From Lindgomyces ingoldianus (taxonomy: Eukaryota; Ascomycota; Dothideomycetes; Pleosporales; Lindgomycetaceae): 64,000 nucleotides of DNA. Shown here one piece after another: positions 34,255 through 44,973 of this stretch. Numbering within the stretch: the stretch's first letter is position 1; every line of letters begins with the position of its first letter. Made by a program: the position numbers and the translations under genes. The notes under the pieces were generated by a model. It saw only the letters and a program-made list of their open reading frames with translations. It did no database searches and was not told the DNA's origin. The DNA is taken from the NCBI RefSeq assembly GCF_010093535.1, contig NW_022985179.1, positions 748,395 through 812,394 of the forward strand, read 5' to 3'.

Positions 34255-34959
34255 GCATCCAGCAAGCCCCGGCTCGTCTCGACGCTCTCTCTCAAAGGGT
34301 TGTGCCGAATACAGCAGGAGACGAGCAGGAAACGGGGAGAGTACGCGGAGCCTCATGCAGCGCGGAGGATAAGCTGCAGAGCGAGACAGCTCTGTTGTAC
34401 ACCAGACCTATGCATAGATTGGGGAGGTCCCGGCGGTGACAATGGTCTGTATTAGACTCCGAATGTTCCGCCGACAGGATTGCAGTTGCTCTGTCAAGAC
34501 AGCAGGCGTACCATATGAAATTTATGAGCAGCCTCGTGATGTGTGATATGATGTTCAGGTACCTGTCCAAGCCGCCGCTTCGGGCATGGCTAAGGGCTTG
34601 CGCGAAATGAACCTGCCGCGAGCACCGGCGTCCGCCCGACTGCTCACCACGACGCCACCACTTGAGCCCACTGCTCCATTCTGGGAGTGTCTCGAGGAAG
34701 GAGGGCCAGAAGGAGGCAGACTTCTTACAGCAGCGCGCTGCCTACGCATTCACGCTGTGCTCGGACCGGCACACGCATTCGCTCAGCAGGGCAGTTCACG
34801 GTCCTTGAGACGGCGAACAGGGGTACTCCTGGCTAGCGTCGCGGTGGCGGCCCACCCTTGGTGGATCCCTAGTTAGCGTGCCCTAGTGTAGGCTGGACGG
34901 TCGCTTCTCTCCAAGGAAGCAGCAAAAACGCCCTGGACAACTCCAAACTCTCACCTTCA

Positions 34960-35045
34960 CTCCGCCGTCCCTCCCACTGCATCACCACTCCTCCCTCCTC
35001 TCCCCTCCGCCCTCCTTCTCCCCTCCTCCGCCTCTTCACCTGGAA
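34960..35045 (+). promoter_or_regulatory. Pyrimidine-rich promoter tract
   Basis: A run of almost only C and T on the plus strand (CTCCCTCCTCTCCCCTCCGC-like), about 540-620 bases before ATG 35581. CT-rich blocks like this typically precede transcription starts of highly expressed filamentous fungal genes. Inference from composition only. Confidence 0.4.
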
Positions 35046-35232
35046 CCCCATTGTCGCACTCGACAGCTGCTCTCGCACGCTGTCAGTCGATTTTGCGGGC
35101 TACCCGTCCGCTCATTTCCCCTGTCATTCCTTAATCTCGTGGGTGTACTGGCTCTCATCCACCGCGCCTTCTTGCAACAACCGCCCGCCCGCCTTACTAT
35201 TCACACTTCACCACCTCTACACCACGTATACT

Positions 35233-35314
35233 GTGAGTCCGCATACCACACCCCCCATGTTGCTTTACCTGCGACCCTCCAATCTGCGTGCTGACGTCCT
35301 GTCTCTCACAATAG
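35233..35314 (+). other. Probable 5' UTR intron
   Basis: GTGAGT at 35233 and a pyrimidine-rich stretch ending CACAATAG at 35314 frame an 82-base intron upstream of the coding start at 35581. Both ends are consensus, and it lies downstream of the CT-rich tract. Not confirmed by any transcript. Confidence 0.4.
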
Positions 35315-35580
35315 TAATCGCGTCAGCACTTTGTACCCGTCGAGCGCTTGTTTCGACTGAATCCCGTTGTGCTCCCCTTTGTAGCACCGTTGCACCCTGC
35401 CGTCCAACCAGACCGTCACGACCTGTTTCCCCAAGGAACGGTACCTGGAACATACGCCGCACATCTCACTTTTCTAGGCCAAGGAGATCGCTGCGGGTCT
35501 GTTGGCAGTGCCATCCCTAATTTCGTCAAGGCTTGCCCACCGCGTATAGCTGTGTCCACAAGGCTGCCGTCTGCTTCACA

Positions 35581-38349
35581 ATGGCACAGATAGCCTTGCC
35601 ACGACAACAGGTTGCGCAGGCACCACAATCGGTTGGTGTAGGCTCACCGCTTTACCAGCGGCGTCGCACCTCCAACGCCGGCCCCATCGAGCTCATTCCA
35701 AATCCCGACTTCACTTTCCCACAGCGTGCTCCCGAGCCGCCATCCTCAGAGCCCTCAACTGTAACCAATGTTCGTCCAATGTCTCTACAGGCATATCCAA
35801 CTAGTCGGCGGGGCTCAACACCAGGAATGAGGCAGAAGTCAGTCAGCGCATTGCCCGATTTCTCCTTCAACCCTTCGGGGGCATCTCAAGGCCTGAGCAC
35901 TGGAACGACGCCGCCGCACTCGCCTATGGAAATCCCGACGACTCCTTCGAGGCCAATTGGACACAGGCGTGGTGGGAGTGAATTCATTGGAGGAGATGGG
36001 CGATCGGGAGGCGTAAACTTGATGAGCACAAGCCCAACGAAAGGTGATGGTGTTCTACCTGCGCCAAACACCACTCTTCGTCCTGGTCCGCCAGCAGGAC
36101 GGAGAGGCCATGCCCATCGACGTTCAGGTGCCATTTCTTCTCACGACGTCTCATCCATGATGCGTCCCAGTGACCCCACTGTTCCACCGCGGGCTGGGAG
36201 TGCACCTGCCACTCCAATGGAGGGTGAAATGCCAGCCTTCGGCCACTCAGTCAACAAGTCCGTGTCGCAGCCGTCGTTGCGAGGAGAGATTAGCTTTTTC
36301 CCGGAGGACCCGAATTCCTCCCCTCGACGACCACCATCGAGAGCCCGCGTCGGATTCTCTGATAAAGTCGAATATATTCGTCCATTGTCTACGATTTCTT
36401 CCGAGACAGAAACGTCATTGTCAACCGTTCGTTGTCACTCGGCCACAGGGAGCCTCTCGTCCGTCATCAGCGCAGGAACCTCAAGTCCACAATCTGCACG
36501 AATGGGTCGACCCTCGCTTAACACTACCTTGGAAAATGAGGAACGACCCAGCACAGCTGGGGCCGTTCTAGATAAACACAAGAATGGTACTTTCGGCAGT
36601 GATCTATTTAGTCGCAAGCGGCCCATGTCGGCAATCTCTCCAGCTTCCCCCACTGCTATTTCGAGCCCAATATCTCCACGCATCCCGGCAAAGCGACGAG
36701 GCTTCTTTCGCCTCGAGTCACGACGCAGCGACCCTTCAATCCGACCCCTTCAATCGAGCGCTTCGGATCCAGCTCTATCCGGTCCTTCACACTCGCCTCT
36801 GGTGTCGCCCATGAGGGATACGGACTCTGACGAAGCACCAGAAGATTCGGAGAAATCTAAATCATCGTCTCGCAAATCAAGCCGCAAGCCACGAAAGGTG
36901 AAGTCTTGGGCCAATTCCATCATCTCCCGCAAAGGAAAACACAGCAATAAACCCAACCGTCGGGCTCCAACACCACCTCCAGAATCAACGGCCGATGCTG
37001 AAGATACTGATGGTTCCGATGAACTTGACTTTGAGGCTAACTTCGATGATGATAACACTGTCACGATTGTCTCACCAAACGAGAACACTACTACTGAACG
37101 AAAGGTAGAGACCGATATTGCTTCATGGAAGCCCCGAGAATTCAAGCGGGTCGACTCTGACTCAATGAGTCCTGTGATCGATTTAGACGCCGCCCTTGGC
37201 CCATTCAATACTCCTCAAGGATCAAACCAGCGAGGACAGCAGCGTGGGTTTGCTGCTCACAGGCGCGCCATGCATAGCGCTGGAGGCATACTACAGAGCC
37301 ATCGTCGAACCGAAAGTGCGCCTGAGCTTGCTCCATTCGAACTGAGACCATCAACTGTCGGGGCCCCTGCCACCATGGCGGACGTTTTCGAAGAGGAGGA
37401 ACCCGAGGAAGACATATCAGCATTAAATTCAAGCCCAACATCACCAGCTAGTGTCCCGGAAGAGGCCGAGGAGGATGTCGAAGAGCCAAAGATTCAGGTT
37501 GTTGAGGCTGACGAGGTTCACAATGGTTCAAAAATCAACTGGAACTTCAATGACGGTCTAGGCATCAAACGAGACGAGAAGGCACGTAGGTACAGACCAT
37601 GCGAACCCGTATCTCCCCATGAATTTCCAAATACCAAGCATCCCATGCTTGGTGAGAACGGATCGAAGCAATCTGTCGATGCCAGCCCTGTCGAGGTAGT
37701 CGAGGATTACGAGGAGCCACGAACTTCCTCTTTAACGCATTCATCTGATTCTACAGTGACACCACCAATGCCAGCTGATGAGACCAAAGGCCCTCAGCCA
37801 GTCATGAACTTGGCTCTCCCGCTACCCCAGCAGAGCCTGATGACACCCGACACATTTACCTCGTCGTTCTCGTCTCCTGATTTTCGATCCAGCCAGACTT
37901 CATTCGACACTCCTCGATTAGGCACTGCAGCATCATCAGTCACTGACTACCGTGCGATGCCGTCTCCACATTTTGGCGAGCCAGGACCGGAAGTGCGTAT
38001 TTCGGTAGACGATGTACCATCCCTGACGTCCTCGAGGTCCACAATGACGAGTGGCATGCATAACGCTTTCTCAATGATGAGCCCTCGACAACCTGGCGAT
38101 CGATCCGCATCCTTGTGCTCTATTCCCAGTGACATTGAGCAGCGACGTCGTAAGCGTTCTAGTATTGCGAGCTTGTCCCGGCTAATCAATGGCTCTTCTT
38201 TCGGAGAGAAGAGCAAGCTGTCAATCGAGCAGCGCCCACAGTCTGAATATCTTGAACCTACCAAGGAGTCGAAAAAGAAGCATAAGCGATTGAGCAAGCT
38301 TATGCATTTCTGGAAACCGAAGGACGGGAAGGAATCCTCTCGAACATAA
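35581..38349 (+). CDS. Long Ser/Pro-rich disordered protein (possible 'cell wall proline-rich' type)
   Basis: A single-exon 922-aa protein from ATG 35581 (MAQIALPRQQ). There is no signal peptide and no membrane segment. It is Ser/Pro/Arg-rich with dozens of SP/TP and RxxS sites. Motifs include NPDFTFPQRAP near the N-terminus, HAHRRSGAISSHDVSSMM, RVGFSDKVEYIRPLSTISSE, a basic Ser/Lys block (SKSSSRKSSRKPRKVKSWAN), an acidic cluster, and a basic C-terminus KKHKRLSKLMHFWKPKDGK. Similar proteins in other filamentous ascomycetes are, as I recall, sometimes labelled cell wall proline-rich proteins, although without a secretion signal that label is doubtful. The composition suggests a heavily phosphorylated cytoplasmic or cortical regulator, possibly of growth or cell-wall signalling. 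The function is not established from sequence. Confidence 0.85.
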   Translation: MAQIALPRQQVAQAPQSVGVGSPLYQRRRTSNAGPIELIPNPDFTFPQRAPEPPSSEPSTVTNVRPMSLQAYPTSRRGSTPGMRQKSVSALPDFSFNPSGASQGLSTGTTPPHSPMEIPTTPSRPIGHRRGGSEFIGGDGRSGGVNLMSTSPTKGDGVLPAPNTTLRPGPPAGRRGHAHRRSGAISSHDVSSMMRPSDPTVPPRAGSAPATPMEGEMPAFGHSVNKSVSQPSLRGEISFFPEDPNSSPRRPPSRARVGFSDKVEYIRPLSTISSETETSLSTVRCHSATGSLSSVISAGTSSPQSARMGRPSLNTTLENEERPSTAGAVLDKHKNGTFGSDLFSRKRPMSAISPASPTAISSPISPRIPAKRRGFFRLESRRSDPSIRPLQSSASDPALSGPSHSPLVSPMRDTDSDEAPEDSEKSKSSSRKSSRKPRKVKSWANSIISRKGKHSNKPNRRAPTPPPESTADAEDTDGSDELDFEANFDDDNTVTIVSPNENTTTERKVETDIASWKPREFKRVDSDSMSPVIDLDAALGPFNTPQGSNQRGQQRGFAAHRRAMHSAGGILQSHRRTESAPELAPFELRPSTVGAPATMADVFEEEEPEEDISALNSSPTSPASVPEEAEEDVEEPKIQVVEADEVHNGSKINWNFNDGLGIKRDEKARRYRPCEPVSPHEFPNTKHPMLGENGSKQSVDASPVEVVEDYEEPRTSSLTHSSDSTVTPPMPADETKGPQPVMNLALPLPQQSLMTPDTFTSSFSSPDFRSSQTSFDTPRLGTAASSVTDYRAMPSPHFGEPGPEVRISVDDVPSLTSSRSTMTSGMHNAFSMMSPRQPGDRSASLCSIPSDIEQRRRKRSSIASLSRLINGSSFGEKSKLSIEQRPQSEYLEPTKESKKKHKRLSKLMHFWKPKDGKESSRT

Positions 38350-40018
38350 TCCCTACCGGTTCCTGCTCTCGGGTACACGTCGATACCTCATTATTGCTCA
38401 CCTTACACCACTCTAATCCTCTTGGGTTGTAGTCGACCTCTCCGGCTGACTACATTCTGATGGCACGAATCATGGATATTACCTCGCACCCTTTTTTTTC
38501 TCTCGCATGACACGGAGTTCCAGCGAGGCTACGAAATGTTTTAATGGCGCACACTGCGATGGCGTGCATGCATCTCCCCGGGTATACGACTCGGACCACC
38601 ACTTTCATTCCACAACCTTTCATTCCATTTTTGTTTTGCTCGGATGCTGGAAGGATGGGTATCTAGGGAGCCTTCTGGCATGAAGGAAGGAATCTGGGAT
38701 ACTTTGACTGGTACTTTGACGTCTCGAGACACATTGCCCACACTCATACCATTACTTTCCTTTCTTTGATTTGTCTCACTGTTCACTTACACATATCTCT
38801 GACATGAAATCTTCATGCCTTGCGCTCGCCCATTTTGTGGGAGGCGCGCACGAGCCTTTGGGCTCGAGAATTTTCAACTCTTTCCCATGACATCAAAATT
38901 CTTTTCCTTCTACGATTGGTGGATGTGGTGGAACCCCTTATCTGGGTGTATACACTCATGAAGCTGATTTCGATATCTTTGCATGGTTGGCTGAGAGCTT
39001 CACTGCATCTCATGGTCGGAAGTGGAGGCGGCAATCTCGCAATAGATAGCTAGTAGAGGGGCTCTTGCGGGCTGCGTAGTGGCTATAATGCAATTTCTGA
39101 CCAAAAATACGGATGTCTTGATCTTTGATGCTTCCAATCTGTGATATTAATTGCGTGTGATGTCCTTGCTTTCGCATTAGGTCCGTGTGGTGTTGAGCGA
39201 CTGTCGTGATAGACATATTCGCTTCCAAGATTGCTCTTGTGAGGGGCACTTTCGCTTCCGAGGTTCACTTGATAACACCATACGTTATACAACTATGATA
39301 GACATGGAAATTTCGCTTACTCTCAAACTATACTTTAGTACATCATTTTCTTTGCTGCCTGTTTCAAGATCGAAGAACCCCGGTATGATGCACAGTACCT
39401 GTTTCATCCGCAACGAGCACCTGCACATCAGGGTCTTTTACACGTGTGAAAGTTGTTGTGCCGATACACAGACCCTGACGCTCTTCGCCCCTGTTATCTC
39501 CGATAAGAAGGCTGTGGAGATGGGAGATTGTTGGTATGGGGAAATTTGATGGGGCGGGTTTGTGAATTGTGGACGGGGGATTTGTTTCAGGGTGGGTCAG
39601 AGGGGGTCGTGCGTTAACGGCTTTTTGCAGGATCGTGAATGCGAGATGTGGAGAGTGAATGGGCGTTCTGGAGGGAGTTATATGGGGAGATGGGTGCGAT
39701 GGTGTTTAATTTGGTGGCACCATGGGTAGAAGATGGGGGCTTGTGTTGGAGCTGGGGTAGAGTTCTAGCAGTAACTTCATGAAAAGACGGATATTGCATT
39801 AGACGTTAATTGGAAAAGTCCAACTTGTGATATGCCTTATTTTATGCACCTTTTTGCTGGAATTACCTTGTTGGAGGAGCACGTGAGCGGGTAGCACAAT
39901 GTCGCACTTCAAATTTATCTCAGCTAGCTCAGACGTGAGGAGAGAACCGAGGACGCACAAACCACCATGCATATTGCTACTCCAAATAGAGTATGGCCTG
40001 GGGGGTTAGCGGTTTCTG
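38350..40018. other. Intergenic region
   Basis: About 1.7 kb with no supported gene. The first ~200 bases are probably the 3' UTR of the preceding gene. Confidence 0.5.
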
Positions 40019-40034
40019 ACCCCTGTCAGTAGCG

Positions 40035-40074
40035 TTTCTCTCCTCAGCTGTCTGAGGGACTTTTGTGATTTTTT
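40035..40074 (+). repeat. Left terminal inverted repeat
   Basis: Reads outward to inward TTTCTCTCCTCAGCTGTCTG then AGGGACTTTTGTGATTTTTT. It pairs with 40975-41014. Confidence 0.8.
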
Positions 40075-40311
40075 CTATGAATAGGCCTATTTTAAGAGCA
40101 TCACAATAGAATTAGATTTACAATATCTCTACTACTATATGTCTGAATAGGCTTAGAATTTAATAGAATGTAGAGACAAGCTATAGCTATAAAATAGTAT
40201 ATTTTTTACTAAATTCTAACTATTATTGGCAGAGAAAAATCTAAACGCGCGCAGAACTTTGACCTATCCATACCCTGATTTTAGATTCATAGTATCGCCC
40301 TCCTGACTAGA

Positions 40312-40702
40312 ACTTGACAACCAGTAGACCAAATTCCCTAGGATTTTGCAGGATCCCTAACAGAGCTAGTCTGAGACAGCTCCTAGATCCTCAGAGTCCT
40401 CAGACAACAGCTGGTTGAGCTGCAGACATGAGGGCGATCGCGACGTCCCTAGACTACCATCCACTGGACTACAGCTTAACAACTAGCAGACTAAATCTCC
40501 TAAAATTTTGCAGGCTCCCTGATAGAGCTAGTCTGAGACAGCTCCTAGATCCTCAGAGTCCTTAGAGTCCTTAGATAACAGCTAGTTGAGCTGCAGACAT
40601 GAGAGCGATCGCGATGTCCCTAGCCTACTATCCAGCTTGACAACCAGCGGCCTAAATCTCCTAAAATTTTGCAGGCTCTCTGATAGAGCCTGTCTTAGAC
40701 AG
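40312..40702 (+). repeat. Tandem repeat, ~161-base unit, about 2.4 copies
   Basis: Units start near 40312, 40473 and 40635 (the third is partial, to about 40702). Shared landmarks are ATTTTGCAGG, GAGCTAGTCTGAGACAGCTC, GAGCTGCAGACATGAG and GCGATCGCGA. Differences are mainly transitions, plus one ~10-base insertion (a duplicated AGAGTCCTT) and a compensating deletion. Confidence 0.8.
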
Positions 40703-40974
40703 GCCTTAAATTCTGAAGATGATATATTGTGTGGTTAGGGAGTCGCATTGAGGTGTAGTCGTGGGGTTATCAAAATGTCCTGCGCAGGACTTAATGGCGC
40801 AATACTCTGCTGAATCTTGTTAGAATTAGGTTACAAAAATGTTAGGATATAGCTAGAGACTGTCTCTATTACCTATTAAAATCTAACCTAGTTTGGACGA
40901 AAAGTGGTAGAGCTACAGTAATTCTTAGTTGAGCTGGTGCATGGTGGAGGAGGTTTAGAACCACGATATCACCT

Positions 40975-41014
40975 AAAAAATCACAAAAGTCCCTCAGACG
41001 GCTGGGGAGAGAAA
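40975..41014 (-). repeat. Right terminal inverted repeat
   Basis: Inverse complement of 40035-40074 with two mismatches. Confidence 0.8.
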
Positions 41015-41116
41015 GCCTTTCTTATACCCTCATTGGCTAGAGAGATGGGGCTTGCGCCACTGAAGCTACTAGCAGGGGCTTGCCCCTGTCAAGGCTCTCT
41101 CCCCATCCCGTCTGAG
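40993..41116. repeat. Outer inverted repeat overlapping the right terminal repeat
   Basis: CTCAGACGGCTGGGGAGAGA (40993-41012) is inverted at 41096-41116 with a one-base insertion and one change, so a third copy of the terminal-repeat head lies just outside the element. Between them is a GC-rich hairpin, CAGGGGCTTGCCCCTG, near 41072-41088. Confidence 0.65.
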
Positions 41117-41290
41117 CTTGCTGAGATAACTTCAAATCGGGGCCTTCAGCATTCCTATCCCAATCCAGCACTAGCGCATGAAGCTCATAAACCACTTGGC
41201 ATTTCGCGATGCGACCACAAGCTATCACCACTTATTTAATAGCTTCGCTTTCCACCACACACGACATCCAATACTACGAAATACTACAGA

Positions 41291-43290
41291 ATGGCAGACG
41301 AAGAAAAAGAGAAAGCTGAGAAGGTCGCCGCGGCCAAGAAGAGGGTAGGTAGCCAGTTACACCGTCTCTTACGCCTACGAACACCTGTTCTCAATAGCTC
41401 CAGCTCCGCAAACAGCCTTCGAATTCCTTTGGCGGCAGTGGAGTGTCGAGATCCTGTATATTTTCAGTATTCCGCTAACATTTCGACTTGGTGTAGTACG
41501 AGCAATTGAAAAAACAGAAAGCAAAGAAAGCAGGTGGAGCCAAGAAGAAGGAAGAGAAGGCCGAGGCCACAGAAGCCGAGGCGTCTACCACAGCCGCCCC
41601 CGAGAAATCCGAGGAGAGAACTGAAGAGCTTGCGCCAGAGCCTGTGGAGGCTACGAGCGCTTCTCCTGGGCCTATCGAGGACGACGACGAGCCTGCGGAA
41701 CTGCCCAAGGCGACACAAGGACATGGGAGAAAGCCGTCGGTTGCGGTGGAGTCGAGACTAAGGTCTGCGAGCTTTTATCAGGGTGGTTCTGGGGGCACGC
41801 CGACGTCGCCTACCGCTATCACACCTGGAGGGGATGTTTCCGGGGATATTTATCGCAAGCAGGCGCAGAGGATTGAGGAGCTGGAGAGGGAGAATAAGAG
41901 ATTGGTTGGTGAAGTTGACGAGGGCGAGAGGAGGTGGAAGAAGGGAGAGGAGGAGTTAGAGGAGCTTCGGGAGGGCAGAGGGGATGTTGCGCTTGCAGTG
42001 GAGAGGGGGCGAGAAGTTGACAAGCTGGTGAGTTCTCCCAGCTTCTTACAAGCAACCTTACTTCTAAATGAAAGACACTGACATTTGGCGAAGAAATCAG
42101 AGGTCGAATCCCTAAAACGTCAATTATCGCATCTCCAAACGCAGTCCTCGAAATCCTCTCGTCGAATATCTACGTCCTCTCCGAGCCAATCTTCCTCTAT
42201 TGATGACCTCAATGCCCAGGTCGCGTCTAAGTCCACCACAATTGAATCCCTTGAGCTCGAAATCTCGAACCTCCATAAACAGGTCACGGACCAAACCAAC
42301 AAGACCAGCACTCTGCAAACTCAAGTCTCTACGCTCGAGTCCTCGCTGCAAAAGGCGGAACAGGAAGCTAGTTCTACAAAGACAGAACTATCGGAACTTA
42401 AAGCAAACCTAGAGAGGGCCAGTGAACGCGCCGTGAAGGAAGGCTCGTCCCGCAGTTCCGCAGAGACACGCATCGCGCAGCTAGAAGCCGAACTTGGAGC
42501 TGCAAATCGCAAAGCCTCCGACTCCATTTCTCGCGCCGAGCTGCTCGAAAAGAAAGTCGAAACTCTGACCCAACTCCACCGCGACAACGACGCAAGAAAC
42601 CAAACCCGGGTACAAGAACACAAGAAAGTCGAGCGCGAAGCAGCCGAACTTCGAACCCGCGTAACAGGCCTCAATAATGAGAACGCCCGTCTGCGAGAAG
42701 CGGAGCAGCGTCGCCGAAAAGCCGATATATCTTCCATCGACGACTCCGGAGTGCAGGAGCTTGTAGACGAGGAGCGGGAGAGACTCTTGGCCAAAGTGCG
42801 AGAACTGGAGGAAGAAAACTTCGAGCTCCGACGAGGGGTGTGGCGCGACCGTCGCCGCGACATGCAACCTTCCATTGAAGACCACGTTTCTCCTTCACAG
42901 TCTTATGCCTCCCCCGGCTTCGACGAGGTTGATCTCTCTGGCGGCCACCACCATTCCCCGTCTCGCAACGCCCCCCGCACGGGCTCGACGCTTCAGGATG
43001 TCATCAACTCCGGCATATCTGCCTTCACGGGTCAACCGCTTCCGCACCGGAGAAGCGATGCAGGTTCACAGCCTGGAAAGGGTAGTGTGGGGAGAGAGCG
43101 GTTGCAGAGTTTAGGTTCTTTGGACGATTTCGAGTTTGATGAAGAGGCATTTAGAGCGGCGCAAGAGGAGGAGAATAGGAAGAGGATTGAGCGGGTCAGG
43201 GAGGTGAAGAGGGGGCTGAAAGATTTCGTTGGGTGGAGAGGGGACTTTGTAGATGTTAGGGCGGGATGGGGTGGAGTTTTTGAAGTTTAG
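41291..43290 (+). CDS. Long coiled-coil protein, golgin / 'M-protein repeat' like
   Basis: Three exons, 41291-41344, 41497-42027 and 42094-43290, encode 593 aa. The first exon junction restores AAAKKRYEQLKKQKAKKAGG. Then follow an Ala/Glu/Pro-rich stretch, DIYRKQAQRIEELERENKRL starting a coiled coil, and about 230 further residues of continuous heptads (SEVESLKRQLSHLQTQSS, IESLELEISNLHKQVTDQ, REAAELRTRVTGLNNENARL, LAKVRELEEENFELRRG). The C-terminal part is Ser-rich with a conserved-looking LDDFEFDEEAFRAAQEEE and IERVREVKRGLKDFVGWRGD. There is no membrane segment or GRIP domain that I can identify. It is probably a tether or scaffold, in the style of Golgi coiled-coil proteins. The second intron's AAG acceptor is less common but keeps the frame. 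A foldback element lies in its upstream region. Confidence 0.85.
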
Positions 43291-44973
43291 AGATCTACAA
43301 AAGGAAATTATATGAGGTGGATTATGGACTTGGGTTCAGGGCTGGGGCGCTTACTCGATGGCTTGGGAGTAGAATCAATTGTACAGAGTTACATGAAGCT
43401 ATCAAACGGGCGAGCAAGAGGCAGAAACCGTACACCTCACCCCTTTCCTACAGTCCTCGGCGAACAGAAATCCTCAAATCCTCACCTCTCTCCTACATCA
43501 CCGCAATAATCGCACTTATTCATCTCCTCGTTAGAGTTAAACTTCAAGTCACCAATCATCTCCTACTTCCCCACAGCCCGCAATTTACATCCTAACCCGC
43601 CAGCCCTCCCTCAGAGAAGCTATACTCACCACCCATCATGGCCTACAATTCCTCAACTTATTCCCACAAACCCCCTTCACCATATGCATGTCGTGTAATA
43701 CACTCACTTCCTCACTCCCGCTTCCCGACACTTTCCTACGAAATCTAGCAGTTTAGATGTTTTGCACCCAGGACACTCGAACCCGGAATCAGTTTCATGT
43801 GTCTATCTGAGAAGAGGGTTGCGCTTCCAGCGATGAGGCAAGGTACCAAGGTGGCTAATATCCAGAGCAGCGGAAGTTTAAGTGGTGGGTTGGGAGGTGG
43901 AGCTAGTACTGGTGGAGCAGGGTGAGACATTTTTTAGAGGTGGGTTTGGTTTCGAGGGAAAGGTTGGGGTTTTGGAGGAAGAAGGAGAAAGAGTATATTC
44001 TTGCTTGTCTCGTATAGCTAGGTGGGTTTGCTCTTGTGTTGTCTGTGTGTTGAAGCCCTGTTAGCGCTAGTATGTTGGTCTTAAAGAGCTCAGAGACAAT
44101 GCGTGATTTGTATGACCTGGAGGCTATGTTTTATGGGAGAAGGGTTATGTATAAAATAATGGGCATTGAATGTAAAATATCATTGCCGTCTTCCATGCTA
44201 GTTGTTTTCGTGTTGGCGGGGGCAGGCGTCGTCTATCAGTGACGGAGGACCAGCCAGTACAGCTTGAGAAGTGGTATCTTGAGTTAGAGGGCGAATTGGA
44301 GAGCCTGGTGAAGTGTGTATGTGATGGTGATTTTGGTTAGTAATGAGTGCTCCGGCTCGGGCTTGATGGACTGCATCTTACCACCTAACGTGGAACACAA
44401 CATAGGGGGCAATTCAGGACAGAGATTAACATCCTTTTGATGCTCTGTCTACTTCTAGAGAGAGGCTTAATAGGTAGAATATTACTTCATTATGTTCCAC
44501 ATTATGTGGTAACATGCTATAGCTATTTTGCTAGGTAGCGAGAAGAATCGAAAAAAGGACAGGGCCAGAGATTTCAGATAGAAATCTATAGCCAATAGAT
44601 CTTGAGACTCCCTGTTGGGTACCTCTTGTGGTACTGCCTTCAACGTTGACTTGCTAAGGTTATAGGGCATCTGTTTGTCTTGAAGATTACTGGGTTTCGT
44701 TATACAGCAGGAGGATCATTCCTTCTGCACCGTAGGAGAGTACGATTAGCGGTGAGGTTTTCTGTTAGGCGCACCACCAAAGCAAATCAGGTGAGAGACT
44801 TCTCATGAGAGGCATTGAGAGTAAAGGTGAAGGTGAAGGTTTGAGCGAGGGTCTAGGTGCGCACGACTAATTTCTTTCCCATGCATTCACCCCCCTTCCT
44901 TTCGCTTTCCAGATTCACCACCATCAAATTTGATTTTTGGAAAGAATACACCATAGCAGCCCTGGCTAACACG
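43291..44973. other. Intergenic region
   Basis: About 1.7 kb without a convincing gene. A reverse-strand stretch near 43757-43830 carries a T-loop-like GGGTTCGAGT box but does not fold as a functional tRNA (see findings). Confidence 0.5.

Larger units (their letters stand above)
28324..35232. other. Long gene-free region
   Basis: About 6.9 kb. Many ORFs of 60-170 codons lie in all frames, but they are low complexity, overlap each other and show no domain; the longest (31374-31895, minus, 173 codons) is a Ser/Pro/His-rich artefact. A (TTG)n microsatellite lies at 34233-34254. A C/T-rich tract near 34960-35045 probably marks the promoter of the gene at 35581. No tRNA was found. It could contain long non-coding transcripts or upstream control sequence. 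Confidence 0.5.
40035..41014. mobile_element. Decayed foldback/MITE-like element
   Basis: A 980-base unit bounded by 40-base terminal inverted repeats (40035-40074 and 40975-41014) that match at 38 of 40 positions; both differences are C-to-T in the left copy. A second, more diverged inverted pair lies further in (40155-40221 against 40819-40886, roughly 70 percent by eye). The middle holds 161-base tandem units. There is no transposase ORF, so the element is non-autonomous or a relic. No target-site duplication is obvious. It lies about 280 bases upstream of the coiled-coil gene. Confidence 0.65.
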
